A stretch of 64,000 nt of DNA. It comes from JAOZTV01 sp965371805. Its GTDB lineage: Bacteria > Acidobacteriota > Aminicenantia > UBA2199. A program made the position numbers and the translations under genes. Under the pieces are notes generated by a model. That model saw only the letters and a list, made by a program, of their open reading frames with translations, was not told the origin of the DNA and did not search any database. Every line of letters starts with the position of its first letter. Within the stretch, counting starts at the first letter, position 1. The stretch covers positions 29,173 to 93,172 of the forward strand of contig CBDUZW010000013.1 of assembly GCA_965371805.1 (NCBI GenBank), read 5' to 3'. Below, one piece after another: positions 1 through 7,564 of this stretch.

Positions 1-1
1 C

Positions 2-514
2 GGGGATTACATTTGCATTACAAATAATCCTGGTGAATCTGCTCTTGGTCTTAGTCTATTACAAAAAAAAAAAATGAATGAGATGGAAAAGGATGAATTG
101 TTTTTCATTAACAAACATAAACGCATTGTTCCTGAGGTTAAAAAAGGGCAGATACTTTCAAAATATGTTAACTCTATGATTGATATATCAGACGGATTAA
201 TAAAAGACTTAAACAGGATATTGTATGCCTCAAATAAGGGTGGAGTCATTCATTATGATCAAATTCCTGTATCAGATGAATTCAAGTCAGTCTGTAAAAA
301 ACACAATATAGACGAGGAAAGCTTAGTACTTGGAGGAGGAGAGGACTATGGACTTTTGTTTACAATCTCCAAAGAGAAAAAAACATTATTGGACATGGAA
401 GGAATCTTATATAAGGTTATTGGAGAAGTTTTAGATAGTGAGGAATTAAAGATAAAAAAAAACAATAAATTTCTCAAAAACAAATTCTCCGGATACGATC
501 ATTTTAAAATGTAA
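2..514 (+). CDS. thiL: Thiamine-monophosphate kinase, C-terminal part (5' truncated)
   Basis: ThiL phosphorylates thiamine monophosphate to thiamine pyrophosphate in the cytoplasm, the last step of thiamine synthesis. The frame is open from base 2, before any ATG, and reads GDYICITNNPGESALGLSLL, the family's central region. It then shows MIDISDGL (the second nucleotide/Mg-binding aspartate segment) and GGGEDYGLLFT near the C-terminus. About 170 residues are present against roughly 320 in the family, so the N-terminal half lies outside the window. The ATG at 74 is internal. A hairpin follows the stop codon and the next gene is convergent, so thiL is the last gene of its unit. Confidence 0.9.
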   Translation, partial: GDYICITNNPGESALGLSLLQKKKMNEMEKDELFFINKHKRIVPEVKKGQILSKYVNSMIDISDGLIKDLNRILYASNKGGVIHYDQIPVSDEFKSVCKKHNIDEESLVLGGGEDYGLLFTISKEKKTLLDMEGILYKVIGEVLDSEELKIKKNNKFLKNKFSGYDHFKM

Positions 515-531
515 AAATTGTAAGACGATAA

Positions 532-561
532 AGTAGTGATTAAAAAAAATTAACCACTACT
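532..561. terminator. Hairpin between convergent genes
   Basis: AGTAGTG-A-TTAA, a loop of six A, then TTAA-C-CACTACT: an 11-bp stem with one mismatch. It lies between the stop codon of thiL (514) and the end of the convergent gene (575). There is no clean U-tract on either strand, so termination efficiency is uncertain, but position and symmetry fit a shared bidirectional terminator. Confidence 0.5.
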
Positions 562-574
562 ATAGTATAGCTAT

Positions 575-1639
575 CTATTTAATATCCTGAATATGAAGCT
601 CCCAATCATTATCATCATTTTCAATTATATAATAAATTTTCCCATTTCTGATAATTTCAAGATTAATACCCATCATTGACGACATGATCCATTTTTTTAC
701 AGTTGGTTTTAAGTAGATAGTTTTTAGTATTTTCCCTTTTAGATCCATAATAATATATTTGTTTTTATTACCTTCCTTTTCAAAGGTCTTTACATAAATC
801 TTACCATCATCAATATTCATTGACTGAATTGAGGGATAATATTTTGGAAAAACATACTTGAAGTTTTTACTAAAATCTTTCCAGCTTATTTTATTCTGTA
901 GTAATTGCCCAGTAATTTGAGGATCAAACTCTAATTCATTAACAACCTTTTTTTTATAAGCAGAACTGATTATTTTTTTTTCATAAGGTAAATTGATTTT
1001 GTATAACTTCTCCCCTGATGAATTATAAACATCTATATAAGGACCTTTCACACTTTTATCCACAAATATCATATCATTATAAACAGAAAAGAGTAGAAAA
1101 TCCTTTCCCATATTCAATGTTAACTTTAGACCTGCGCCCTGTTGAATAAAATCCTGCCTAAAAAGTTCTTTAAGTTCTTCCATTTTTTGATTATATATTT
1201 TTACAGTAGATGTTGATAATTTACCGTCTCGTGGTTGAATAATTTTCCTGGCAATAAGATTGTTTCCCGCTGGTTGAAATAAATTTACCATTGGAAATTT
1301 CCTTAACTCTTTTATATATTTTCCATCATGTGTAAAAAAAAGAAGTTTATTGAAAGATTCAATTAAAACATATTCTTTATGTGCATAAAGTCTTAAAGGC
1401 ATTTGAACAGAAACCTGGAATTCACCCGGTCCTTCACCCTTTCTGCCAAAAGAATTTATTAATTTCTGATCCTTTAAAGAATAAACATGGACTTTATCCA
1501 TATCCATTACAAATAACCTATCACCATAAATATCGATCATAGATGGCTTTAATACTTCAGATAAAACTCCTCTATTTTCAGCAAAACCAGCTAAGAAAAA
1601 TATAGGCAATAATATTGAAACAATTAATTTAATTTTCAT
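575..1639 (-). CDS. Exported 6-bladed beta-propeller protein
   Basis: 354 residues with a hydrophobic signal segment in the first 20 residues (KIKLIVSILLPIFFLAGFA). The body consists of propeller-blade strands, including FGRKGEGPGEF at about residues 64-74, a signature of 6-bladed (NHL-like) beta-propeller proteins common in Bacteroidota and some candidate phyla, where the function is mostly unknown. It is predicted periplasmic or surface-exposed. A ribosome-binding site (AAAGGAGAGAAAA) precedes the ATG at 1639. It stands alone, divergent from the FKBP lipoprotein gene. A binding or scaffold role is the most that can be inferred. Confidence 0.75.
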   Translation of the reverse strand: MKIKLIVSILLPIFFLAGFAENRGVLSEVLKPSMIDIYGDRLFVMDMDKVHVYSLKDQKLINSFGRKGEGPGEFQVSVQMPLRLYAHKEYVLIESFNKLLFFTHDGKYIKELRKFPMVNLFQPAGNNLIARKIIQPRDGKLSTSTVKIYNQKMEELKELFRQDFIQQGAGLKLTLNMGKDFLLFSVYNDMIFVDKSVKGPYIDVYNSSGEKLYKINLPYEKKIISSAYKKKVVNELEFDPQITGQLLQNKISWKDFSKNFKYVFPKYYPSIQSMNIDDGKIYVKTFEKEGNKNKYIIMDLKGKILKTIYLKPTVKKWIMSSMMGINLEIIRNGKIYYIIENDDNDWELHIQDIK

Positions 1640-1780
1640 TTTTCTCTCCTTTTTTTATAAGCTAATACTATTTAACGAGTCAAAGTGAATAATGGTTTCA
1701 ATTAAATAAAAAAATTAAAGTATTTGAAAAATAGAATTGATTATTAAAAAGCAATCAACTTCTTTGAAGTAATTGATCTT

Positions 1781-1809
1781 TTGACATAAAATCAGTTTTT
1801 TAGTATTAT
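1781..1809 (+). promoter_or_regulatory. Sigma70-type promoter, apparently leaderless
   Basis: TTGACA (1781-1786), 17-bp spacer, TATTAT (1804-1809). The start codon of the FKBP gene is at 1815, only five bases after the -10 box, so transcription should begin at or within a base or two of the ATG. No Shine-Dalgarno sequence could fit in the transcript. Confidence 0.7.
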
Positions 1810-1814
1810 AGTAG

Positions 1815-2294
1815 ATGGAAAATAAAAATTTATTAAAAAAAACAGCTATAAAAATCCTGATACTTTTTATTCTTACGGGTATGAGTTTTGTTTCATGCAA
1901 AACTAAAGATGGAAATTCATTTGAGAAGGAAAAGGAACTTTTAGCAGAATATATCGCCAACAATAACATTACCGCAATCCCAACGTCGAGTGGTTTATAC
2001 TATATTGAGCTCGTAGAAGGTATAGGAGAACAAGCAAAATCCGGAGATAAAGTAAATGTACAATATACTGGAAAACGTTTAGACGGAACGATCTTTGATT
2101 CAGGGCCTTATAGTTTTGTTTTGGGAACAGGTGCAGTAATAGCAGGATGGCATGAAGGATTCGCAATGATGAAAAAAGGGGGGAAAGCAACACTTATTAT
2201 TCCTTCAAATCTCGCATATGGATCATCTGGATATCTTTCAATTGATCCTTATACAACTCTGATATTTGATGTAGAGTTACTGAACATTCAATAA
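1815..2294 (+). CDS. FKBP-type peptidyl-prolyl isomerase lipoprotein
   Basis: 159 residues. A basic N-terminus, hydrophobic stretch and Cys28 (SFVSC) make a lipoprotein signal, so the enzyme should be anchored in the periplasm or outer membrane. From about residue 55 it is a complete FKBP domain: GLYYIELVEGIG, AKSGDKVNVQYTGKRLDG, FVLGTGAVIAGWHEGFAMM (active-site Trp/Ile region), IPSNLAYGSSG and a final beta-strand FDVELLNI. It isomerises Xaa-Pro bonds and is likely an envelope folding helper. The start codon lies just after the -10 element of a strong promoter, implying leaderless translation. The convergent kinase gene ends ten bases downstream. Confidence 0.9.
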   Translation: MENKNLLKKTAIKILILFILTGMSFVSCKTKDGNSFEKEKELLAEYIANNNITAIPTSSGLYYIELVEGIGEQAKSGDKVNVQYTGKRLDGTIFDSGPYSFVLGTGAVIAGWHEGFAMMKKGGKATLIIPSNLAYGSSGYLSIDPYTTLIFDVELLNIQ

Positions 2295-2303
2295 ATATTT
2301 AAT

Positions 2304-3050
2304 TTAGATCTTGCAGAAATGAGTATCCTGCTTCGGAATAGTTCCATCAAAAATTGGCAATAAGACAGTAATAGTAGTACCTTTATTCAATTTGCTCACT
2401 ACAGAAATACTACCTCTATGACTATTTACTATTTCTTTTACGAGTGACATTCCAAGCCCTATACTTCCATCAATATTCTTTTTTGCATTCTTTCCCCTTT
2501 CAAGAATATTGAACATTTTTTTAGCATCTTCTTCGTCCATTCCTATACCGGTATCTTTTACAATTACTTCAATCTCATTCAATTTTTTTTTTATAGAATA
2601 TTTAATGTTGATAGTACCATTCTCTTTATTATATTTTATTGCATTCATAATAAGATTGTTAAAAACTCTTAATAAAAAAGTTAAATTCCCCCAAACTCTC
2701 TCATTTTTTTTTATTTTGTCATTAATACTGATCTTAATGTTTTTCTCATCAGCAAATGACCTCATTAAATTTACTGATTCGGATATAATATTGAATATTT
2801 CGACATCTTCCATTTTAATTTTTTCTCTATTCGAAACAAGGGAATAATCGAGAATATCATCCAGCATTTTGATTAGTATCTTTGATTTCGTGCTTGCTCT
2901 ACCTACAAGTTCTTTGGATTTATTTATATCATTATCAAGATATCCTTTGTGTATAGTATCCAGAAGGCTTATAACTGAAGAAAGAGGCGCTTTAATCTCA
3001 TGAGCCATAACGGCCAGCAGCTTATCAAAATTTTCCTTCCCTTTTACCAT
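2304..3050 (-). CDS. Soluble histidine kinase transmitter without sensor domain
   Basis: 248 residues consisting only of a HisKA dimerisation/phosphoacceptor domain and a HATPase_c domain. The H-box is MAHEIKAPLSS with His17; the N-box is NLIMNAIKYN; G1 is DTGIGM; the G2 region is IGLGMSLVKEI. No membrane segment and no PAS/GAF sensor domain is present, so input must come from a partner. It lies 40 bp after the DppC-like permease on the same strand. The gap holds a run of 15 A (T on the coding strand) and no clear ribosome-binding site, so it may be weakly expressed or have its own promoter. No response regulator is adjacent. Confidence 0.8.
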   Translation of the reverse strand: MVKGKENFDKLLAVMAHEIKAPLSSVISLLDTIHKGYLDNDINKSKELVGRASTKSKILIKMLDDILDYSLVSNREKIKMEDVEIFNIISESVNLMRSFADEKNIKISINDKIKKNERVWGNLTFLLRVFNNLIMNAIKYNKENGTINIKYSIKKKLNEIEVIVKDTGIGMDEEDAKKMFNILERGKNAKKNIDGSIGLGMSLVKEIVNSHRGSISVVSKLNKGTTITVLLPIFDGTIPKQDTHFCKI

Positions 3051-3090
3051 TTATAATAATAGTGTAAAAAAAAAAAAAAAGCTACTATCT

Positions 3091-3879
3091 TTAAGATTTT
3101 TCCCTCAACCTAAAACCTTCTCCAATAAAATTTATTGCTAATATTAAGAGGAACAATATTAATCCTGGAAAAATCACCAAAGATGGTTTCTGAAACAAAT
3201 AACTTTGACCATTAAAGACCATCTGCCCTAAAGTTGGAATTTGTGAGTCAATTCCAAGCCCTAAAAAATTCAGGCTTGACTCTATTAAAATTACATTTGA
3301 AAGACATATGGTTGTATGCACTAATATTACAGGAAGAAGATGAGGAAAAATATGAATAAAAATGATTCTGAAAAATGAGGCATTATACGACCTTGCAGCA
3401 AGAACAAAATCCTTCTTTTTATATTTTAATACCTCTCCTCTTATCAATCTTGCATATCCAACCCATCCAGTAAAAGAGATAGCGAATATCATTGTAAAAA
3501 AACCATTTCCAAGAACTGTTATCCATATAATTATTAATAAAAATCCAGGAAAAGCAAGTAATATATCTCCAATCCTAAGAAAAAATGTTTCTAAAAAACC
3601 TTCAAAATATCCAGTAATAATTCCTATGGTTATTCCAATAAACGAGGAAATAATTATAATTAATATTGACGTCAGTATTGAAAACCAAAGACCAAATAAA
3701 GTCGAAGACAACAAATCTCTCCCTAGATTATCTGTACCAAAAAAATGTTTTCCAAAAAAATCTTCAAACCTTTCGTCCATATTTATCTTTATATCAAATT
3801 CAAAAAACGTAATACTCACTAAAGTTACTGATATAAATATCAGCAATATAATTACTCCACTTTTCAAGTGATTATTCAT
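3091..3879 (-). CDS. ABC transporter permease, DppC/OppC type
   Basis: Inner-membrane permease of a peptide/nickel-type importer. It has an N-terminal transmembrane segment, the family's GTDNLGRDLLSSTLFG signature after the first periplasmic loop, four or five further hydrophobic helices and an EAA-type ATPase-contact loop (AARSYNASFFRIIFIHIFP). I place the start at 3879, where an AAGG-like site precedes the ATG and the gene overlaps the stop of the upstream permease by 8 bp (translational coupling). The frame could begin 18 codons earlier, but that would add an atypical extension. About 262 residues. Partner ATPases and binding protein are not adjacent; a family-5 binding protein lies at 24857-26425. 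Confidence 0.88.
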   Translation of the reverse strand: MNNHLKSGVIILLIFISVTLVSITFFEFDIKINMDERFEDFFGKHFFGTDNLGRDLLSSTLFGLWFSILTSILIIIISSFIGITIGIITGYFEGFLETFFLRIGDILLAFPGFLLIIIWITVLGNGFFTMIFAISFTGWVGYARLIRGEVLKYKKKDFVLAARSYNASFFRIIFIHIFPHLLPVILVHTTICLSNVILIESSLNFLGLGIDSQIPTLGQMVFNGQSYLFQKPSLVIFPGLILFLLILAINFIGEGFRLREKS

Positions 3880-4804
3880 ATAGACCTTTTTTTCTAATTT
3901 TAGGGTCCAGGAATAGGTAGGCAAGGTCAACAAGGAAGTGAATTATAAGATATAAAAACAGGATAAATAGTACAAGGCCGGAAATAAGGGGATAATCTCT
4001 GAATCTAATCGCTTCAATTAAGACTGTGCCAATTCCCTGCCATGAAAATATTGTCTCTGTAATGATAACACCTGATATTAACGCACCAAATTGCAGTCCA
4101 ATAACAGTTAGAATAGGTATCATTGCATTTTTCAGGATATGTTTAAATACAATCTTATTTGTATTCAATCCCTTTGCTCTTGCAAATAAAACATAAGACT
4201 TGTTCATTTCAGCATAAAATGCTGCTCGTATTATTTTAGTCAGGAAGGCTGTCATGGATAATCCAATAGTTAATGCAGGCAATACGATATGTTTTAAACT
4301 ATCCGACCCCGATATAGGTAATAATTTGAAATATACAGAAAAGATTAATATCAAAACAGGACCTAATAAAAAATTTGGAATTGCAAGAAATGAAGAACTT
4401 ATTATCGTTGTAAAGAAATCTATTCCTGAATTTGGTTTCAAAGAAGAAATAATTCCAAGTGGAAAGGAAATCAATATTGCAAGAGACATTGCTGCAATTG
4501 ACAAATACAGTGTATTGGGAAAAGATTGAAATATTATTTTTGAAACCTTCTCATTGTATATGAAGGACTTTCCAAAATCAAAATTTATTGAATTTTTTAT
4601 AAAAACACCATACTGTTCGATTATGGTTCTATTTAAATCCAATTTTTCCCTTATTTCTAGTATATGATCAGAATTTGTTTTATTACCAGCCAGAATAAAA
4701 GCAGGATCTCCTGGAACAATTCTGACCATAATAAAAAGAAGGGAATCTGCAGCTAAAAGCAAAAAAAGAACAATAATAAATTTTTTAAATATATAATTTC
4801 GCAT
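3872..4804 (-). CDS. ABC transporter permease, DppB/OppB type
   Basis: 310 residues with six predicted transmembrane helices. The N-terminus carries the DppB signature MVRIVPGDPA about 28 residues in, and the cytoplasmic EAA loop YVLFARAKGLNTNKIVFKH contacts the ATPase. It forms the membrane channel with the DppC-like protein encoded just downstream. The family imports oligopeptides, dipeptides, nickel or opine-like substrates; the substrate cannot be told from sequence. It begins one base after the metallophosphoesterase gene ends, so the three form an operon. Confidence 0.9.
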   Translation of the reverse strand: MRNYIFKKFIIVLFLLLAADSLLFIMVRIVPGDPAFILAGNKTNSDHILEIREKLDLNRTIIEQYGVFIKNSINFDFGKSFIYNEKVSKIIFQSFPNTLYLSIAAMSLAILISFPLGIISSLKPNSGIDFFTTIISSSFLAIPNFLLGPVLILIFSVYFKLLPISGSDSLKHIVLPALTIGLSMTAFLTKIIRAAFYAEMNKSYVLFARAKGLNTNKIVFKHILKNAMIPILTVIGLQFGALISGVIITETIFSWQGIGTVLIEAIRFRDYPLISGLVLFILFLYLIIHFLVDLAYLFLDPKIRKKGLYE

Positions 4805-4805
4805 T

Positions 4806-5660
4806 CTAAAGAGATAAAATACTTAGAGGTCCACCGATAACTTTTCTTTCTATGACTTTTTCCCCATTTATTAAACTCATATTCCATATAATCAAACTTA
4901 TTTTTTTTCCCGATATTTCAATTCCCGAGATCCCTTTAGGATGAACACAACTCCCTGAATTAAAATATGAAACCTGACCCTCTTTTGGGAAAGAAGGTCT
5001 GTGTGTATGGCCTATAATGACAGGAATCTTTGTCTCCTTAACCCACTTTATATATCTCTTATCCACCCTGATCCTTACTTTATGGTTTTTGGCAGGGCTA
5101 GTCATATCTGGAAGTCCCAATTTTAATTGTATCGGTCTCCAGAAGATCCTGACTAAAAACTTGCTTACCCACCATAGTTTATCATTGATAAGTTCTCCAT
5201 GATGACCATGTAAAAGAAAAATAGTATTATCACCATGTTCTAATACTAGAGCCTCATGACTTTCCATGTCATCTTTCTCATTAAAGAGTGAGTTTATTTT
5301 CTTAAATATTTTTTTTTTTTTTTTTCTACTTCTATTATGATTTCCCCATATTAAATAGAATTTTTTTTTTAATGATAAATTAGCATAAATTTCATAGATT
5401 TTTTTATACTCTTTAAGAATATCATCAAAGTGATTATTTTCCCACAACTCATCACCATCACCTAATTCGATTAGAAGATAATCCAGATTGACATAATCCA
5501 TAATTACTTTCAGAAATAATTCATGATTATGTTTGAAATCGTCTGCATTATCTCCTATACCCCTGTGACAGTCACTATAGATGAAAATTTTATTTTCTTT
5601 ATTTATGTTTATCCGATCAGCAGAGTTATATAATTTTTTTATTTTCTTTTTAAATGTCAT
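4806..5660 (-). CDS. Calcineurin-type metallophosphoesterase
   Basis: 284 residues with all five metal-ligand motifs in order: SDCHRG (D-x-H), LGDGDE (GD), WGNHN (GNH), HGHHG and GHTHRP, followed by NSGSC. This is the UDP-2,3-diacylglucosamine pyrophosphatase/YfcE-like superfamily. The length and the aromatic WWVSKFLVRIFWRP insert after HGHHG resemble membrane-associated LpxH-like enzymes, but identity as a lipid A enzyme is not established. No signal peptide, so cytoplasmic. First gene of the unit with the two permeases; tRNA-Asn lies just upstream on the same strand. Confidence 0.85.
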   Translation of the reverse strand: MTFKKKIKKLYNSADRININKENKIFIYSDCHRGIGDNADDFKHNHELFLKVIMDYVNLDYLLIELGDGDELWENNHFDDILKEYKKIYEIYANLSLKKKFYLIWGNHNRSRKKKKKIFKKINSLFNEKDDMESHEALVLEHGDNTIFLLHGHHGELINDKLWWVSKFLVRIFWRPIQLKLGLPDMTSPAKNHKVRIRVDKRYIKWVKETKIPVIIGHTHRPSFPKEGQVSYFNSGSCVHPKGISGIEISGKKISLIIWNMSLINGEKVIERKVIGGPLSILSL

Positions 5661-5680
5661 TTATAACCGGAAGGAAAATA

Positions 5681-5756
5681 TGGCTCCCCAGCACGGACTT
5701 GAACCGCGAACCTAGTGATTAACAGTCACCCGCTCTGCCAATTGAGCTACTGGGGA
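5681..5756 (-). tRNA. tRNA-Asn (anticodon GTT)
   Basis: A full cloverleaf can be written on the minus strand: acceptor TCCCCAG/CTGGGGA, D-arm AGCTCAATTGGCAGAGC, anticodon loop CTGTTAA with GTT, T-arm GGTTCAAGTCC and discriminator G. The 3' CCA is encoded. 76 nt including CCA. It decodes asparagine AAC/AAU codons and sits immediately upstream of the metallophosphoesterase gene. Confidence 0.97.
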
Positions 5757-5817
5757 ATCATTAACCTAAAAATATCAAACTTTTCATATTTTGTCAATAT
5801 ATAGATCTTATTAAACA

Positions 5818-5846
5818 TTGAATTATTTTTTTTTTTTTGATAAAAT
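5818..5846 (+). promoter_or_regulatory. Sigma70-type promoter for the EAL-HDOD gene
   Basis: TTGAAT (5818-5823), 17-bp T-rich spacer, TAAAAT (5841-5846), 40 bp upstream of the ATG at 5887. A GGGAG ribosome-binding site lies near 5877. Confidence 0.6.
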
Positions 5847-5886
5847 TAAAAAGATATGAAAAATCAATTAAAAACGGGAGTAAAAA

Positions 5887-7116
5887 ATGGATAATGCTAA
5901 TACAGCAGAAAGCTATGCTATTTTCAGACAGCCAATTTTTGATAGAGAAAAAAAAGTGGTAGCTTATAATGTAGAAGTGAGAACCTTTGATGATCTGGGG
6001 ACACATAATAAATTTTTTTTTAACAAGTCCGTAACGGTTGACCAGCACCTTACCGAGAAAATAAAGAAGATTGCAAATGGGAAAAAAATTTTCATTCACT
6101 TTGACATTGATTCAATAAAAAAAGAGATCCCACTTACATTTTCTGAAAAAAAGATTGGAATAAATATCGAGGATAATCTCAATAAAGATTCTGAATTACG
6201 GGAAAATATTGAAAAACTTAAATTAAAGGGATTTGATTTAATCATCGATGGATTTGATTTGAAAGATAACGAAGGCTCAATGATGAACCTGGCAGACATA
6301 TTCACAGTAGACTTCAGGAAAGATACAATTAAAAACAAAAAATCTGTTTTAGGCATTGAAGATCAAGAAAGCATCAAGCTTCTTGCTAGAGATGTTGAGA
6401 CAGAAACAGATTTTAATATAGCATTAAACAAGGATTTTGATTACTTTCAGGGGAATTTTTTTACTCGACTTGATATTATTCCTACAGAGAATATTCCTAG
6501 TTTTAAGATTAATTTAATTAAATTATTAAAAGAATTAAATAAAAAAAAACTGAATTTTTCTGAAATTGAAGAAATATTGAAAAGAGATGTAGCTCTCACA
6601 TTCAATTTATTAAAATTTATGAATTCAGCAAGTTTAGGTATCAAAACCACTATTACATCCATAAATCATGCTCTCAATCTCCTTGGAGAAATTGAATTAA
6701 AAAAATGGTTGTCAGTAATGGTTTCAACTAGTATTGGATCAGATAAGCCGGAAGAGTTACTAAGAACATCCCTGGTTAGAGCAAAATTTTGTGAACAAAT
6801 TGCTGAAGAGTTAGAAATGAAAATAGAAAAAAATGACTATTTTTTAACTGGAATGTTTTCCCTGATAGATACATTTGTTGGAAGACCCGTTTTGGAATTA
6901 TTAAATGATCTTCCTTTAAAAGATGAAATAAAGGCAGCCTTATCAGGTAAAGATAATCATTTATGGAAAGTGCTGGAATTAGTAAAAGATTTTGAAAATG
7001 GAAGATGGCACGAAGTTAATCAAAGTTTGTTAAGAGCAGAATTATCAAAAGTTAAAATAACTGAGTTCTACAATAAAGCAATAGAATGGAGTATGTTTTT
7101 TGAAAAAGCAGTATAA
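5887..7116 (+). CDS. EAL-HDOD (YuxH-like) signalling protein
   Basis: 409 residues. Residues 1-190 resemble the EAL-like half of YuxH-type proteins (AIFRQPIFDREKKVVAYNVEVR, then FIHFDIDSIKKEIPL). The EAL catalytic motif is replaced (VEVR) and the metal-binding acidic residues are not conserved, so c-di-GMP hydrolysis is unlikely. Residues 200-400 form an HDOD domain (LKRDVALTFNLLKFMNSASLG, TSINHALNLLGEIELKKWLSVM). HDOD proteins are non-catalytic regulators linked to motility, c-di-GMP and stress signalling. A strong promoter and GGGAG site precede it. It ends two bases from the convergent STAS-like gene. Confidence 0.82.
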   Translation: MDNANTAESYAIFRQPIFDREKKVVAYNVEVRTFDDLGTHNKFFFNKSVTVDQHLTEKIKKIANGKKIFIHFDIDSIKKEIPLTFSEKKIGINIEDNLNKDSELRENIEKLKLKGFDLIIDGFDLKDNEGSMMNLADIFTVDFRKDTIKNKKSVLGIEDQESIKLLARDVETETDFNIALNKDFDYFQGNFFTRLDIIPTENIPSFKINLIKLLKELNKKKLNFSEIEEILKRDVALTFNLLKFMNSASLGIKTTITSINHALNLLGEIELKKWLSVMVSTSIGSDKPEELLRTSLVRAKFCEQIAEELEMKIEKNDYFLTGMFSLIDTFVGRPVLELLNDLPLKDEIKAALSGKDNHLWKVLELVKDFENGRWHEVNQSLLRAELSKVKITEFYNKAIEWSMFFEKAV

Positions 7117-7118
7117 AA

Positions 7119-7379
7119 TCAGGAAACTAATTTTTTATATTTTTCCTGCAAATTAATAATTTTTAGTTCATCTAAATTCTTTATAATAGATTGTAAATAT
7201 TTAAAGCCATTTAAATCAATACTTTTAACAGACTTAAAGTCAAGAGATACAGAAGAATCAGAAACCGGTATATTTGCAACAACTATTTCAATTATTTTTG
7301 CTTTTGCAATATCTATAGTAGAGGTACGGAATGTAAGTTTAATATGCTTGCCATCAACAGTTATGTCTACATCCATCAT
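7119..7379 (-). CDS. Small STAS-like (anti-anti-sigma/MlaB-type) protein
   Basis: 86 residues. The central stretch VSLDFKSVKSIDLNGFKYL matches the STAS pattern of a beta-strand followed by D-x-x-G-x and a helix. In SpoIIAA-type antagonists a phosphorylatable serine follows the aspartate (DSSG). Here it reads DLNG, so phospho-switching at that site is not possible, and an MlaB-like or structural role is as likely. Start at 7379 or the next codon (MM). It is convergent with, and almost touching, the EAL-HDOD gene. Confidence 0.6.
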   Translation of the reverse strand: MMDVDITVDGKHIKLTFRTSTIDIAKAKIIEIVVANIPVSDSSVSLDFKSVKSIDLNGFKYLQSIIKNLDELKIINLQEKYKKLVS

Positions 7380-7498
7380 ATTATATACTATCTGTTTTTT
7401 TTTAAATGTCCATAGTATTCTAGTCTAATTTAAAAAATGAGACTTTTTACCCAGAGAAAAATTCACTAATTTCGTTTTTTTGAAATATCGTTTTTTTC

Positions 7499-7527
7499 TT
7501 GACAAAAATTAAGTTTCAATTTATCTT
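7499..7527 (+). promoter_or_regulatory. Sigma70-type promoter
   Basis: TTGACA (7499-7504), 17-bp spacer, TATCTT (7522-7527). It leaves a leader of about 30 bases with a GGAG ribosome-binding site (7553-7556) before the ATG at 7565. Confidence 0.65.
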
Positions 7528-7564
7528 AATATTTAAACTTAAACTAAAAAAAGGAGTATGGGTT

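Noticed and set aside
3362..3871. 169-residue open frame on the plus strand
   Set aside because: Antisense to the DppC-like permease; no ribosome-binding site and composition of a shadow frame.
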